A DNA stretch of 29,972 nt, taken from Candidatus Shapirobacteria bacterium (lineage in GTDB: Bacteria > Patescibacteriota > Microgenomatia > UBA12405). Shown piece by piece: positions 1 to 6,507 of the stretch; within the stretch, counting starts at the first letter, position 1, and each line of letters opens with the position of its first letter. The position numbers were made by a program, and so were the translations under genes. The notes under the pieces were generated by a model. It did not search any database, was not told the DNA's origin, and was given only the letters and a program-made list of their open reading frames with translations. Location of the stretch: positions 1-29,972 of the forward strand of contig DPKG01000005.1 of assembly GCA_003542615.1 (NCBI GenBank), in the 5' to 3' direction.

Positions 1-1112
1 GGAGTTAGGAAAGCCAAAGTTTTAGCAGTGATGAGGGTAGCGGACCAGGGAAACTGTTTGGCTCCAAAAGCAATACGGACCAAGGGGAGACGAAGAACCA
101 AAATCAAAGTGGTGATCGGGAGAGCTAAAAAAAGACTTTGAAGAATGGTTTTGTTGACGGTGGCGCGAAATTCTGCGATTTCGTTTTTGGCGATATTTTT
201 GGATAAAATCGGAAGGGATGCCTGACCGATGGTTGAGCCAAAAATCCGACTAGGAAGATACATAAGTTGGAGTGCTAAATTAAAAAGAGAGACGGTTCCA
301 ACTGCCAGAGTAGAGGCAAAAAATAAAGTGACAGTACTTTCAATTTCAGCCAAACCAAGAGAAAGACTTCGGGGGATTAAAAGACGAATAATTTCTTTAA
401 CTCCGGAAAGTTTGAGATTGATGGTAGTGCTGTAACGAAAGCCAAGTTTTCGGGCTAGTGGAATTTGGATGAGCATGTGAAAAAATGCACCGATGACAAC
501 CCCAAATGTAACTCCATAAATTCCAAATGTCGGAGCCAAAAATAAGATACCTAATATTATAAATATGTTGTAAACAATGGGAGAAAGAGCTGGAATTAAA
601 AACATTTGATAAACCTGGATCATCCCGGTTAAAAAGTTGCTGATTAAAAAAAAGATTTGGGCAATTATCAATATCCGGGTGAGACTGGCCATCAGGATTA
701 GTTGCGATTCGGTAAAACCAGGTGTAATTAATTTGGAAAAGGGATAAGCAAAAATAAAGATTATTAACGCCAAAACGATGAAAAGAATGATCAGAGCATT
801 AATGACGGTTGAGGAAATCCGGAAAGCAATTTTTTTGTCATGATGGAGATAGTGTGAAAAAACGGGTATAAATGATGCGGAAAGAGCCCCTGAAACCAGT
901 AATTTAAAAATTAAATCCGGTAGGCGGAAGGCGGCGTTGTAAGCGTCAAGCTGCTGAGGAAACTCGGCAAAAAACATGGAATAGAGAAAACGACTTCTCA
1001 AAAAACCTAAAACAGCCGAAAGAGCGAAGGTAATTGAAAGTATCAATGAAGCCGAAAGGACACTTTCCTGTTTTTTGGAGACGGCGTGTTTGATTCTTTC
1101 AGAAAGTGTCAT
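1..1112 (-). CDS. murJ: MurJ/MviN-type lipid II flippase, C-terminal part outside window
   Basis: Polytopic membrane protein of the MOP superfamily, expected to flip lipid II across the cytoplasmic membrane for peptidoglycan synthesis. I translated the reverse strand by hand: it is open from the ATG at 1112 to the window edge (about 370 codons). The N-terminus carries the family pattern: LGFLRSRF (residues 35-42), DAYNAAFRLPDLIFKLL and GALSASFIPVF, followed by many hydrophobic segments. Compared with E. coli MurJ as I remember it, the Arg of the first motif and the Asp of DAY are kept. The Asp after that Arg is Ser here, and the first Arg of the LLRR motif is Phe, so cavity residues are partly diverged. 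A TATAAT lies 7 bases before the ATG. The 3' end is cut by the window, not by a visible mutation. Confidence 0.9.
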   Translation of the reverse strand, partial: MTLSERIKHAVSKKQESVLSASLILSITFALSAVLGFLRSRFLYSMFFAEFPQQLDAYNAAFRLPDLIFKLLVSGALSASFIPVFSHYLHHDKKIAFRISSTVINALIILFIVLALIIFIFAYPFSKLITPGFTESQLILMASLTRILIIAQIFFLISNFLTGMIQVYQMFLIPALSPIVYNIFIILGILFLAPTFGIYGVTFGVVIGAFFHMLIQIPLARKLGFRYSTTINLKLSGVKEIIRLLIPRSLSLGLAEIESTVTLFFASTLAVGTVSLFNLALQLMYLPSRIFGSTIGQASLPILSKNIAKNEIAEFRATVNKTILQSLFLALPITTLILVLRLPLVRIAFGAKQFPWSATLITAKTLAFLT

Positions 1113-1119
1113 GGTGATA

Positions 1120-1125
1120 ATTATA
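1120..1125 (-). promoter_or_regulatory. -10 element (TATAAT) of murJ, leaderless arrangement
   Basis: On the reverse strand TATAAT is followed by 7 bases (TATCACC) and then the ATG at 1112. Transcription would start at or next to the start codon. A weak TAGACT lies 18 bases upstream as a possible -35. No Shine-Dalgarno sequence is present. Confidence 0.6.
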
Positions 1126-1175
1126 GGAGAGAAGGAGACGGAAAGTCTATGTTTGAATTATATTTATTGACATTA

Positions 1176-1204
1176 TTGATAAAATGGGAAGGGTAGGATA
1201 GAAT
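1176..1204 (+). promoter_or_regulatory. Promoter of rpsT: TTGATA-17-TAGAAT, leaderless
   Basis: The -35 TTGATA (1176-1181), a 17-base spacer and the -10 TAGAAT (1199-1204) form a near-consensus sigma-70-type promoter. Only 7 bases separate the -10 from the ATG at 1212, so the mRNA should begin at the start codon. This is the most complete example of the leaderless pattern in the window. Confidence 0.7.
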
Positions 1205-1211
1205 ATACCTC

Positions 1212-1502
1212 ATGCCAATCAGTTTATCAGCAAAAAAATCATTGCGAAAATCAAATCGCAACAATAAAGTTAACGTATCATTCAAGATAAGAATGAAAAA
1301 AATTCTTAAGGATTTTGTGGCCAAACCCACAAAAGATGGCTTGGATAAAGTGTATTCAATTGTTGATAAGGCGGTTAAAAACAAAATTTATACAAAAAAT
1401 AAAGCTACCAGAGTTAAAGCCAGTTATTCCAAGAAAATTGAAAAGATAGTCAAAAAGCCGGTAAAGAAAGCTGCTGCCAAAACTTCCAAAAAAATGTCGT
1501 AG
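1212..1502 (+). CDS. rpsT: Ribosomal protein bS20
   Basis: Small basic protein of 96 residues that binds 16S rRNA in the 30S subunit. The start PISLSAKKSLRKSNRNN matches the bS20 N-terminal pattern (short lead, SAKK, R/K-rich helix). The second half (VYSIVDKAVKNKIYTKNKATRVKASYSKKI) matches the long bS20 helix in which the last Lys/Arg residues contact rRNA. The C-terminus adds a Lys/Ala/Pro-rich tail of about 20 residues (KKPVKKAAAKTSKK), common in CPR ribosomal proteins as far as I recall. It has its own promoter and lies between divergent murJ and co-oriented metG. Length is close to the usual 85-95. Confidence 0.88.
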   Translation: MPISLSAKKSLRKSNRNNKVNVSFKIRMKKILKDFVAKPTKDGLDKVYSIVDKAVKNKIYTKNKATRVKASYSKKIEKIVKKPVKKAAAKTSKKMS

Positions 1503-1564
1503 CTCCGGTAAGGAGCAAATAAGGTAAAATCTCTTTAAGAGATCATATTTATTGACATTTTTTT

Positions 1565-2977
1565 ATGAAAAGTAAATTTTTTATTACAACCCCGATTTAT
1601 TATATTAATGACGTTCCCCATATTGGTCATACATGTACAACGGTAGCGGCAGACATATTGGCCAGATTTCACCGACAATTAGAAGATGAAGTATTTTTTT
1701 TGACAGGGACCGACGAACACGGGCAAAAAGTAGCAGAGGTAGCCGAAAAACAGGGAATATCTCCACAGGAATATTGCGACCAGATCGCTCCCAGATTTGA
1801 AGAAGCCTGGAAAAATTTAAATATTTCTTTTGATTTTTTTATTAGAACCACAGATCCAAGACACGAAAAAGTAGTAGTGGAACTGTTGGAGAAAATTTAT
1901 CAAAATGGTGATGTCTACAAAGATAAATATGAAGGTTATTATTGCATCGGTTGTGAAAGTTTTAAGACAGAGACGGAGTTGGTAGACGGGCATTGCCCAT
2001 TGCATCCAGCGGCACAGACCGTCAAAAAAAGTGAAGATAATTGGTTTTTTAAATTATCAAAATATGTACCAAAATTAATTGAATTGATTGAGGATGAGAA
2101 AACTAATTATATTTTCCCGGAAGGTAAGAGAAAAGAAGTGTTGGCTAAACTAAAGGCCGGAGTTAATGATATTTCGATCAGTCGGGAAAATGTAGAATGG
2201 GGAATTCCCCTACCTTGGGAGAAATCTCATACTATTTATGTTTGGATAGACGCCTTGATCAATTATTATAGTGCGACCCGGTTTGTGGAAGGGAAAGAAG
2301 GTTTTTGGCCGGCGGATTTGCATTTGCTAGGGAAAGAAATTTTGTGGTTTCATACGGTAATTTGGCAGGCAATGTTACTATCGGCCGGTATAGAATTACC
2401 AAAAAAGACTTACACTCATAGTTTTTATATGATTGACGGGCAAAAGATGTCTAAATCAATTGGAAATGTAATTTCACCATCACAATTAACGGATTTATTT
2501 GGAGTGGATGGGGCGAGATATTTGATCGCCCGATCATTTCCAAATGAAAATGATTCTGATGTAGGCATTGAGAGATTTAAGGAAAGATATAATGCTGATT
2601 TGGCCAATAATTTGGGTAATTTAGTATCTCGATTAAATAAGTTAAATGAAAATTTGGATATCAAATTTGAAAAATTAGACAATAAAATTGATGAAAAATT
2701 TGATAATTTATTGAATAATTTACGGTTTGATGAGGCGATCGGTTATATTTTTGAAACATATATTGATAAAGCTAATGCCAATTTAAACCAGTTCACCCCT
2801 TGGAAATTGGCGGATGAAGATCCGAAGAAAAGCGAGATTTTGGCTGACTGTATCTTTAATATTTGCCTTGCCGCCAATCATTTAAAAGCAATAATGCCCG
2901 AATCTGCCGATAAAATATTGGATATATTTACTCAAGGACATCAGGTTTTAGAAAAGCCGTTGTTTGGAAGGATTTAG
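1565..2977 (+). CDS. metG: Methionyl-tRNA synthetase (short form)
   Basis: Class I aminoacyl-tRNA synthetase charging tRNA-Met. The signature HIGH is at residues 19-22 (PHIGH) and KMSKS at 294-298. Between them sits a zinc knuckle, CIGC...CPLH (around residues 122-140), in the CxxC/CxxH form I recall from Thermus-type MetRS. The C-terminal helical anticodon-binding region is present (LANNLGNLVSRL, NLNQFTPWKLA). There is no EMAP-type tRNA-binding extension, so 470 residues is on the short side. The start ATG lies 62 bases after rpsT. A TAAAAT at 1525-1530 could serve as its own -10, with a leader of about 28 bases and no obvious Shine-Dalgarno site. The last 4 bases overlap the end of the convergent small membrane-protein gene. 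Confidence 0.95.
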   Translation: MKSKFFITTPIYYINDVPHIGHTCTTVAADILARFHRQLEDEVFFLTGTDEHGQKVAEVAEKQGISPQEYCDQIAPRFEEAWKNLNISFDFFIRTTDPRHEKVVVELLEKIYQNGDVYKDKYEGYYCIGCESFKTETELVDGHCPLHPAAQTVKKSEDNWFFKLSKYVPKLIELIEDEKTNYIFPEGKRKEVLAKLKAGVNDISISRENVEWGIPLPWEKSHTIYVWIDALINYYSATRFVEGKEGFWPADLHLLGKEILWFHTVIWQAMLLSAGIELPKKTYTHSFYMIDGQKMSKSIGNVISPSQLTDLFGVDGARYLIARSFPNENDSDVGIERFKERYNADLANNLGNLVSRLNKLNENLDIKFEKLDNKIDEKFDNLLNNLRFDEAIGYIFETYIDKANANLNQFTPWKLADEDPKKSEILADCIFNICLAANHLKAIMPESADKILDIFTQGHQVLEKPLFGRI

Positions 2978-3210
2978 CGGGTTGTAAAAAATTTGTTTTT
3001 TGTCCTAAAAATTAAGTGTGAGACCAAAGAAGTGAAAAGATAGATAAAAAGACTGTAAGCTAATATTTGGATTAAGGCTATAAATTCGGATAATTTCAGA
3101 TAGGCAAAAATTAAGGTCAAGGGCGAATAGTTGTCTATTGTGGGCGATAAAAGGATAATGAAAAATAGTAATAAACTTAGCCAATTTGGTTTGAAAAAGT
3201 TAAGTTTCAT
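2974..3210 (-). CDS. Small two-helix membrane protein, unknown function
   Basis: Not recognised. The 78-residue protein has two clear hydrophobic segments: residues about 10-30 (WLSLLLFFIILLSPTI) and 43-66 (FIALIQILAYSLFIYLFTSLVSHLIF). The tail is positively charged (RTKNKFFTTR), which would place both ends on the cytoplasmic side. The gene is supported by a well-formed upstream promoter (TTGATT, 17 bases, GATAAT, then 6 bases to ATG) and by near-exact abutment with metG, whose stop it overlaps tail to tail by 4 bases. I see no motif that suggests a partner or reaction. Confidence 0.6.
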   Translation of the reverse strand: MKLNFFKPNWLSLLLFFIILLSPTIDNYSPLTLIFAYLKLSEFIALIQILAYSLFIYLFTSLVSHLIFRTKNKFFTTR

Positions 3211-3216
3211 TAATGA

Positions 3217-3245
3217 ATTATCTATCTTTGGATTATAATAATCAA
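3217..3245 (-). promoter_or_regulatory. Promoter TTGATT-17-GATAAT for the small membrane protein
   Basis: On the reverse strand the -35 TTGATT (3240-3245) and -10 GATAAT (3217-3222) are 17 bases apart. The ATG at 3210 follows the -10 by 6 bases, again giving a leaderless message. Confidence 0.55.
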
Positions 3246-3260
3246 ATTTGTTTTTTGTAC

Positions 3261-3533
3261 TTATAATTGAGAGCGTTTGTATTCAAGGAATCTATTTACA
3301 AATATTTCAATATCATCTTGATGAATTCTTATAGATGAGTAGTCGGCTGAAGAGCCTCTGATGCGAAGATCACCACAGAGATTAGGAACATCCGGATCCA
3401 AATTATCAACATATCGGCCGGCATATTGAGCTTGTATGTGAAGGTAGGCTCGAGAGGCTTGTCCAAAGTCAACAAATCCATCTGAATCGACAATTAATTT
3501 TGGTGGCGGGATGGGTCGATCTACTGATTTCAT
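3261..3533 (-). CDS. Hypothetical protein, 90 aa
   Basis: Not recognised. The product is hydrophilic, with no signal peptide and no membrane segment. It has an N-terminal Pro run (DRPIPPPKLIVDSDGFVDFG) and a mixed alpha/beta-looking body (RAYLHIQAQYAGRYVDNL, CGDLRIRGSSADYSSIRIHQDDIEIFVNRFLEYKR). Composition looks like a folded soluble protein, not a shadow frame, and no competing gene occupies the opposite strand. It is divergent from tatD with 31 bases between start codons. A TAAAAT lies 10 bases before its ATG, and the palindromic ATTATAAT at 3551-3558 lies further up. The region reads as coding but homology is unknown to me. Confidence 0.5.
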   Translation of the reverse strand: MKSVDRPIPPPKLIVDSDGFVDFGQASRAYLHIQAQYAGRYVDNLDPDVPNLCGDLRIRGSSADYSSIRIHQDDIEIFVNRFLEYKRSQL

Positions 3534-3550
3534 AATCTGGTTTATTTTAC

Positions 3551-3558
3551 ATTATAAT
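3551..3558. promoter_or_regulatory. Palindromic ATTATAAT: tatD -10, possible shared bidirectional element
   Basis: The octamer is its own reverse complement, so each strand reads TATAAT. On the + strand the hexamer 3553-3558 is 6 bases before the tatD ATG (3565), a leaderless arrangement. On the - strand the hexamer 3551-3556 is 17 bases before the ATG of the 90-aa gene at 3533. No good -35 was seen on either side. Confidence 0.5.
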
Positions 3559-3564
3559 AGTGAA

Positions 3565-4317
3565 ATGATCGATACACATGCACATATCAGAAAGGGTGAG
3601 GAGATTAGAATTGAAGGACTGGATTGGGTGGTGTTGTCGGGACCGAATATGGCTGAATCAAAGGATAATGTAGAAATTGCTAAAATGAATCCAAAATTAA
3701 GAGCGGCAGTAGGAATACATCCGCAAGAATTGGATTCCGGAAATATTGATAAAAATATTAATGAGTTGGATAAAATATTGGATGAGAATCCGGACATTGT
3801 AGCGGTGGGAGAGTGTGGTTTGGATTTTAGTGAAAATCCCCTTAAATCCCCCTTTGACAAGAGGGACTTTCAAGAAATGGAAAGGTTGTTTAGAGGACAA
3901 ATTGCTTTGAGCCTGAAACACAAAAAACCGCTGATAGTTCATAGCCGGAAGGCGATGGAGGAAACGTTGGAAATATTGGGAAGTTATAAGAATTTGAGAG
4001 GAGTAATTCATTGTTATAGCGGAGGTAAAAAGAGGGTACAAAAAGTACTCGATTTACCGGGGGAGTGGTACTTTGGAATTGACGGCAATTTGACTTATGA
4101 AGACGGATTGGCGGAAGTAGTAAAATTAATACCTAAAGATAGGTTACTTTTGGAGACTGATAGTCCGGAGTTGACTCCCCTGCCCTTTCGGGGAGAAAAA
4201 AATTATCCGGAATATGTAAAGTATATTTACCAAAAGGTAGCCAAAATTTGGCAGATGAGTTTGAAGGAAACGGAAAAAATTATTGACGAGAATGCAAAAA
4301 AACTTTTTGGTGTATAA
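3565..4317 (+). CDS. tatD: TatD-family metal-dependent DNase
   Basis: TIM-barrel hydrolase of the amidohydrolase superfamily; TatD proteins are metal-dependent 3'-5' nucleases. Metal-site motifs are present in order: DTHAH (H5, H7), VGECGLD (Glu), VHSRKA (His), HCYSG (His) and LETDSP (Asp). Length is 250 residues, near the usual 255-265. I place the start at 3565 (MIDTHAH) because family members begin just before this motif. An in-frame upstream ATG at 3511 would add 18 residues (GRSTDFIIWF...) that lie over the neighbouring gene and its promoter. Residues 91-103 (NPLKSPFDKRDFQ) come from a palindromic DNA element inserted in frame, next to the Glu motif. The terminal codons overlap the -10 of the next gene. 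Confidence 0.9.
   Translation: MIDTHAHIRKGEEIRIEGLDWVVLSGPNMAESKDNVEIAKMNPKLRAAVGIHPQELDSGNIDKNINELDKILDENPDIVAVGECGLDFSENPLKSPFDKRDFQEMERLFRGQIALSLKHKKPLIVHSRKAMEETLEILGSYKNLRGVIHCYSGGKKRVQKVLDLPGEWYFGIDGNLTYEDGLAEVVKLIPKDRLLLETDSPELTPLPFRGEKNYPEYVKYIYQKVAKIWQMSLKETEKIIDENAKKLFGV
3834..3874. repeat. REP-like palindromic element embedded in tatD
   Basis: The stretch has a C-run, TTAAAT, a second C-run, TTTGACAAG, a G-run and CTTTCAAG. It folds imperfectly: TCCCCC (3847-3852) faces GAGGGA (3861-3866) with one mismatch around TTTGACAA. From memory it resembles a short dispersed palindrome of the form CCCCTTAAATCCCCCTTTxxCAA followed by GGGGACTT, often intergenic. Here it is read as NPLKSPFDKRDFQ without breaking the frame. 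Only one copy is seen in this window. Confidence 0.5.
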
Positions 4318-4318
4318 T
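4313..4318 (+). promoter_or_regulatory. -10 TATAAT overlapping the tatD stop codon
   Basis: TATAAT overlaps the tatD TAA (4315-4317) and is 5 bases before the ATG at 4324, so the next gene can be expressed as a leaderless message independent of tatD read-through. No consensus -35 at 17 bases. Confidence 0.5.
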
Positions 4319-4323
4319 CAGTT

Positions 4324-4701
4324 ATGACCAAATATACCGCTGAACAAGTAGCTGGCGTATTGAGTAGAAAAGATGTACAGATATTTTTAGAACGTAGAAC
4401 TGGTTTGTGTGTTGGCGGGTGTGGGACAAAAGTACCTCTAGAGCAGGATGCTGGTTTTATACATGATTTTAGTTTTGCAATGCGTGGACGTAGTTTAGAT
4501 AATTGGGTTCCAGAATCTAGATTTGCTAAACCGTTACATGATAAAAAAACAGATTGTTTGTGGTGTCACCGTCCATATCGAGGTTGGATAGAGCCGGAAA
4601 GTGCTGATTATAGTGAAGAAATAGCATCTATTCATGAAGTAATACAATCGAGGCTACTGGTAAAGAAAGGCGATAGATGGGTTTTGGGGCCAACAAAATA
4701 A
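4324..4701 (+). CDS. Hypothetical protein with paired cysteines, 125 aa
   Basis: Not recognised. A soluble protein with no signal peptide. It has two Cys pairs that could form a metal or disulfide site: CVGGCG (about residues 29-34) and CLWCH (about 79-83), the second followed by a Trp-rich segment (PYRGWIEPE). An N-terminal helix (TAEQVAGVLSRKDVQIFLERR) and a C-terminal helix (EEIASIHEVIQSRLLVKKGDRW) flank the Cys-bearing middle. The C-x4-C plus CxxC arrangement with a trailing His suggests a small zinc-binding domain, but I cannot name a family. The gene lies 6 bases after tatD and ends exactly where the convergent thioredoxin-like gene ends. Confidence 0.6.
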   Translation: MTKYTAEQVAGVLSRKDVQIFLERRTGLCVGGCGTKVPLEQDAGFIHDFSFAMRGRSLDNWVPESRFAKPLHDKKTDCLWCHRPYRGWIEPESADYSEEIASIHEVIQSRLLVKKGDRWVLGPTK

Positions 4702-4944
4702 TCAATCCAAATAATCGTTGAGGATTTTTTCCAGTTCGTTGGGGCCGGGATATTTATCGACCAGGGCGACTTCGTTGTCGATAAGGAGTATTGTTTTGCC
4801 CTGAATACCCATTGAAATTACCCTATCCATATCTTGAATATATTCGGAGGCAAAATCCAATTGCATTCGCTGGCAAAGATTATCCAAATCGTCAAAAAGT
4901 TTTTTGCCTTGAGGGGAACCGCGATCGAAAAGTTGGATACGCAT
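4702..4944 (-). CDS. Thioredoxin/glutaredoxin-fold small protein lacking the CxxC site
   Basis: An 80-residue protein with the beta-alpha-beta...beta-beta-alpha layout of the small MTH895-type (thioredoxin_3) family: RIQLFDRGSPQGKKLFDDLDNL, then DFASEYIQDMDRVISMGIQ, then KTILLIDNEVALVDKYPGPNELEKIL. In that family the first loop normally reads GCxxCKK. Here it reads G-S-P-Q-G-KK, so both redox cysteines are gone (Ser10, Gly13), and the cis-Pro before the third strand is also missing. The only Cys is in the first helix. It is therefore unlikely to be an oxidoreductase; a binding or structural role is an inference. It follows folD by 14 bases and has its own TATAAT 5 bases before the ATG. Confidence 0.65.
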   Translation of the reverse strand: MRIQLFDRGSPQGKKLFDDLDNLCQRMQLDFASEYIQDMDRVISMGIQGKTILLIDNEVALVDKYPGPNELEKILNDYLD

Positions 4945-4949
4945 ATCTG

Positions 4950-4955
4950 ATTATA
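4950..4955 (-). promoter_or_regulatory. -10 TATAAT of the thioredoxin-like gene
   Basis: On the reverse strand TATAAT is followed by CAGAT and then the ATG at 4944. The spacing of 5 bases implies a leaderless or nearly leaderless transcript. Confidence 0.5.
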
Positions 4956-4958
4956 TCA

Positions 4959-5729
4959 CTAGGATGCGAGGGAAAGAAGGTTTTCGAACAAAGAAATTAC
5001 CGTCATAGGGCCGACACCACCAAAGGTTGGGGTAATATAAGAAGTTTTGGGGGCGACATTGTCAAAATCGACGTCGCCTGAGGCTACATCTACAACCACA
5101 CTCCCCTGCTTGACCATATCGGCGGTAATTAAATTTTTGACACCAGTGGCGGAAATTAAAATATCAGCCGAAGAGGTGAGAAGGTTTAAATTTTGAGTTT
5201 GATCGTTGGCTAGAGTAACAAAGGCACCTTGCTTTTCAAAATATTTTTTGAGAGGTTGGCCAATAAGAGGACTGTCGTTGATAATGACAATTTTTTTGTC
5301 GGTAAAATTAATTTTGTAATATTTTAGTAATTTGATAATACCTAAAACAACAGCAGGAGTAATTTTGGAGGTCGGATTGAGACCGTCAACGTCTTTTGTA
5401 GGTGAAATTAAATTCAGAATTTGATTTTTGTCGATATGGGGAGGTAGGGGTAGTTGGACGAAAAAAGCAGTAGTTTGGGGATCCTGGTTTAGGTTTTTTA
5501 TCAGCTGAATAATAGTGGATTGATCGGTATTTTGGGCAAGATGATGAAATTGAGTAGGAATGTTAAGTTTCAAAGATTTTTTGATTTTAAGATTTATATA
5601 TTTGAGAGACGAGGGATCATCGCCAACTAAAACAACGGCAAGAGTAGGGATAATTTTAAGAGATTTAATTTTGTTTATTAAATCATTGGTGATTTGTTGT
5701 GAAAGAGATTGGCCGTCTAGAATTTGCAT
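4959..5729 (-). CDS. folD: FolD methylenetetrahydrofolate dehydrogenase/cyclohydrolase
   Basis: Bifunctional cytosolic enzyme interconverting 5,10-methylene-, methenyl- and 10-formyl-tetrahydrofolate. N-terminal catalytic domain: DGQSLSQQI, then the Tyr-Lys pair in KYINLKIKKS, FFVQLPLP with the conserved Gln, and KDVDGLNP with the Asp. Rossmann domain: KIVIINDSPLIGQPL, then DILISATG, and GGVGPMTVISLFENLL at the end. The usual GRS motif that opens the NADP-binding loop reads NDS here, so cofactor preference may differ. Length 256 is shorter than the typical 280-300. The gene starts 7 bases after the map stop; its TATAAT overlaps that stop and is 6 bases before the ATG. Confidence 0.93.
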   Translation of the reverse strand: MQILDGQSLSQQITNDLINKIKSLKIIPTLAVVLVGDDPSSLKYINLKIKKSLKLNIPTQFHHLAQNTDQSTIIQLIKNLNQDPQTTAFFVQLPLPPHIDKNQILNLISPTKDVDGLNPTSKITPAVVLGIIKLLKYYKINFTDKKIVIINDSPLIGQPLKKYFEKQGAFVTLANDQTQNLNLLTSSADILISATGVKNLITADMVKQGSVVVDVASGDVDFDNVAPKTSYITPTFGGVGPMTVISLFENLLSLAS

Positions 5730-5735
5730 GAGAGA

Positions 5736-5741
5736 ATTATA
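5736..5741 (-). promoter_or_regulatory. -10 TATAAT of folD, overlapping the map stop codon
   Basis: On the reverse strand TATAAT overlaps the TAA of map (5737-5739) and precedes the folD ATG (5729) by 6 bases (TCTCTC). folD may thus be transcribed both from map read-through and as a leaderless message. Confidence 0.5.
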
Positions 5742-6495
5742 ACTTAGTAAGAATTTCGGAGCCGGTGGGTGTAACTAAAATAGTGTGTTCGAATTGGGCA
5801 GAATTGAATCCGTCAAGGGTGCGGACTGTCCAGCCGTCTTTGCGGTCGATGGAGATTCGCCAGTCCGGTGATGCATTAATCATCGGTTCAATGGTAAAAA
5901 TCATGCCAGGTTTTAAAATAATATTATGGCGATTGGTGTCGAAGTGAAAAACAAAAGGGTCTTCGTGGAATTTTAAGCCAACTCCATGGCCACCAAGTTC
6001 CCTGACAACACTATAGTTAAATTTTTTGACATATGGTTCGATGATTTTACCGACGCAATCGTTGAGATGAAGACCGGGTTTGACAGCCTTGATGGATAAT
6101 TCCATGGCTTTTTTGGTCACTTCCAAAAGTTTTTTGTTGGCCGGAGAAATTTGACCTACAGGAAAGGTGGCAGAAGTGTCGCCATAATAACCATCAAGAA
6201 TGGTGGTAATATCGATATTTATAATGTCGCCATTTTTTAGTTTTTGATGCGGAGATGGAATTCCGTGACAAACAACGTTGTTGACAGAAGTGCAGGTACT
6301 TTTGGGGAAACCGTCATAATTTAGAGGAGCGGCGACAGCTCCATGTTTGGCGATAAATTTTACAGCCAAATCATCTAAAAATTGAGTGGTGATGCCCGGT
6401 CGGATGAAGTCTGAAAGATATTGGAGTGCAGTGGCGGCCAAACGTGAGGATTTTTTTATACCTTTAATTTGGGAGGAATTTTTTATTTTAACCAC
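5737..6495 (-). CDS. map: Methionine aminopeptidase type I
   Basis: Removes the N-terminal Met from nascent proteins using a dinuclear metal site. The five ligands are visible: Asp in INIDITTILDGYYGDTSATF (two Asp), His in ELGGHGVGLKFHE, Glu in FTIEPMIN, Glu in QFEHTILVT. The substrate-pocket His is in VCHGIPSP. Length 252 is normal for type Ia. The start is GTG at 6495 (GTG GTT AAA ATA); no ATG lies nearby in frame. TATAAT lies 6 bases before this GTG, which supports the choice and makes it a leaderless gene with a GTG start. It heads the map-folD-thioredoxin-like cluster. The N-terminus is a plain helix with no zinc finger or membrane segment. Confidence 0.95.
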   Translation of the reverse strand: MVKIKNSSQIKGIKKSSRLAATALQYLSDFIRPGITTQFLDDLAVKFIAKHGAVAAPLNYDGFPKSTCTSVNNVVCHGIPSPHQKLKNGDIINIDITTILDGYYGDTSATFPVGQISPANKKLLEVTKKAMELSIKAVKPGLHLNDCVGKIIEPYVKKFNYSVVRELGGHGVGLKFHEDPFVFHFDTNRHNIILKPGMIFTIEPMINASPDWRISIDRKDGWTVRTLDGFNSAQFEHTILVTPTGSEILTKL

Positions 6496-6501
6496 AGGTG
6501 A

Positions 6502-6507
6502 ATTATA
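6502..6507 (-). promoter_or_regulatory. -10 TATAAT of map, before a GTG start
   Basis: On the reverse strand TATAAT is followed by TCACCT and GTG (6495). The CACCT between them is not a Shine-Dalgarno sequence, which would read AGGAGG. The spacing of 6 bases fits a leaderless message. Confidence 0.5.

Noticed and set aside
3511..3564. Longer tatD start at 3511
   Set aside because: The extra 18 residues overlap the divergent gene and the -10 box, and TatD proteins normally begin at the M-I-D-T-H-x-H motif.
3697..4041. Reverse-strand ORF within tatD containing KVPLVKGGFKGIF
   Set aside because: A shadow of tatD; its family-like peptide comes from the palindromic repeat, not from a gene.
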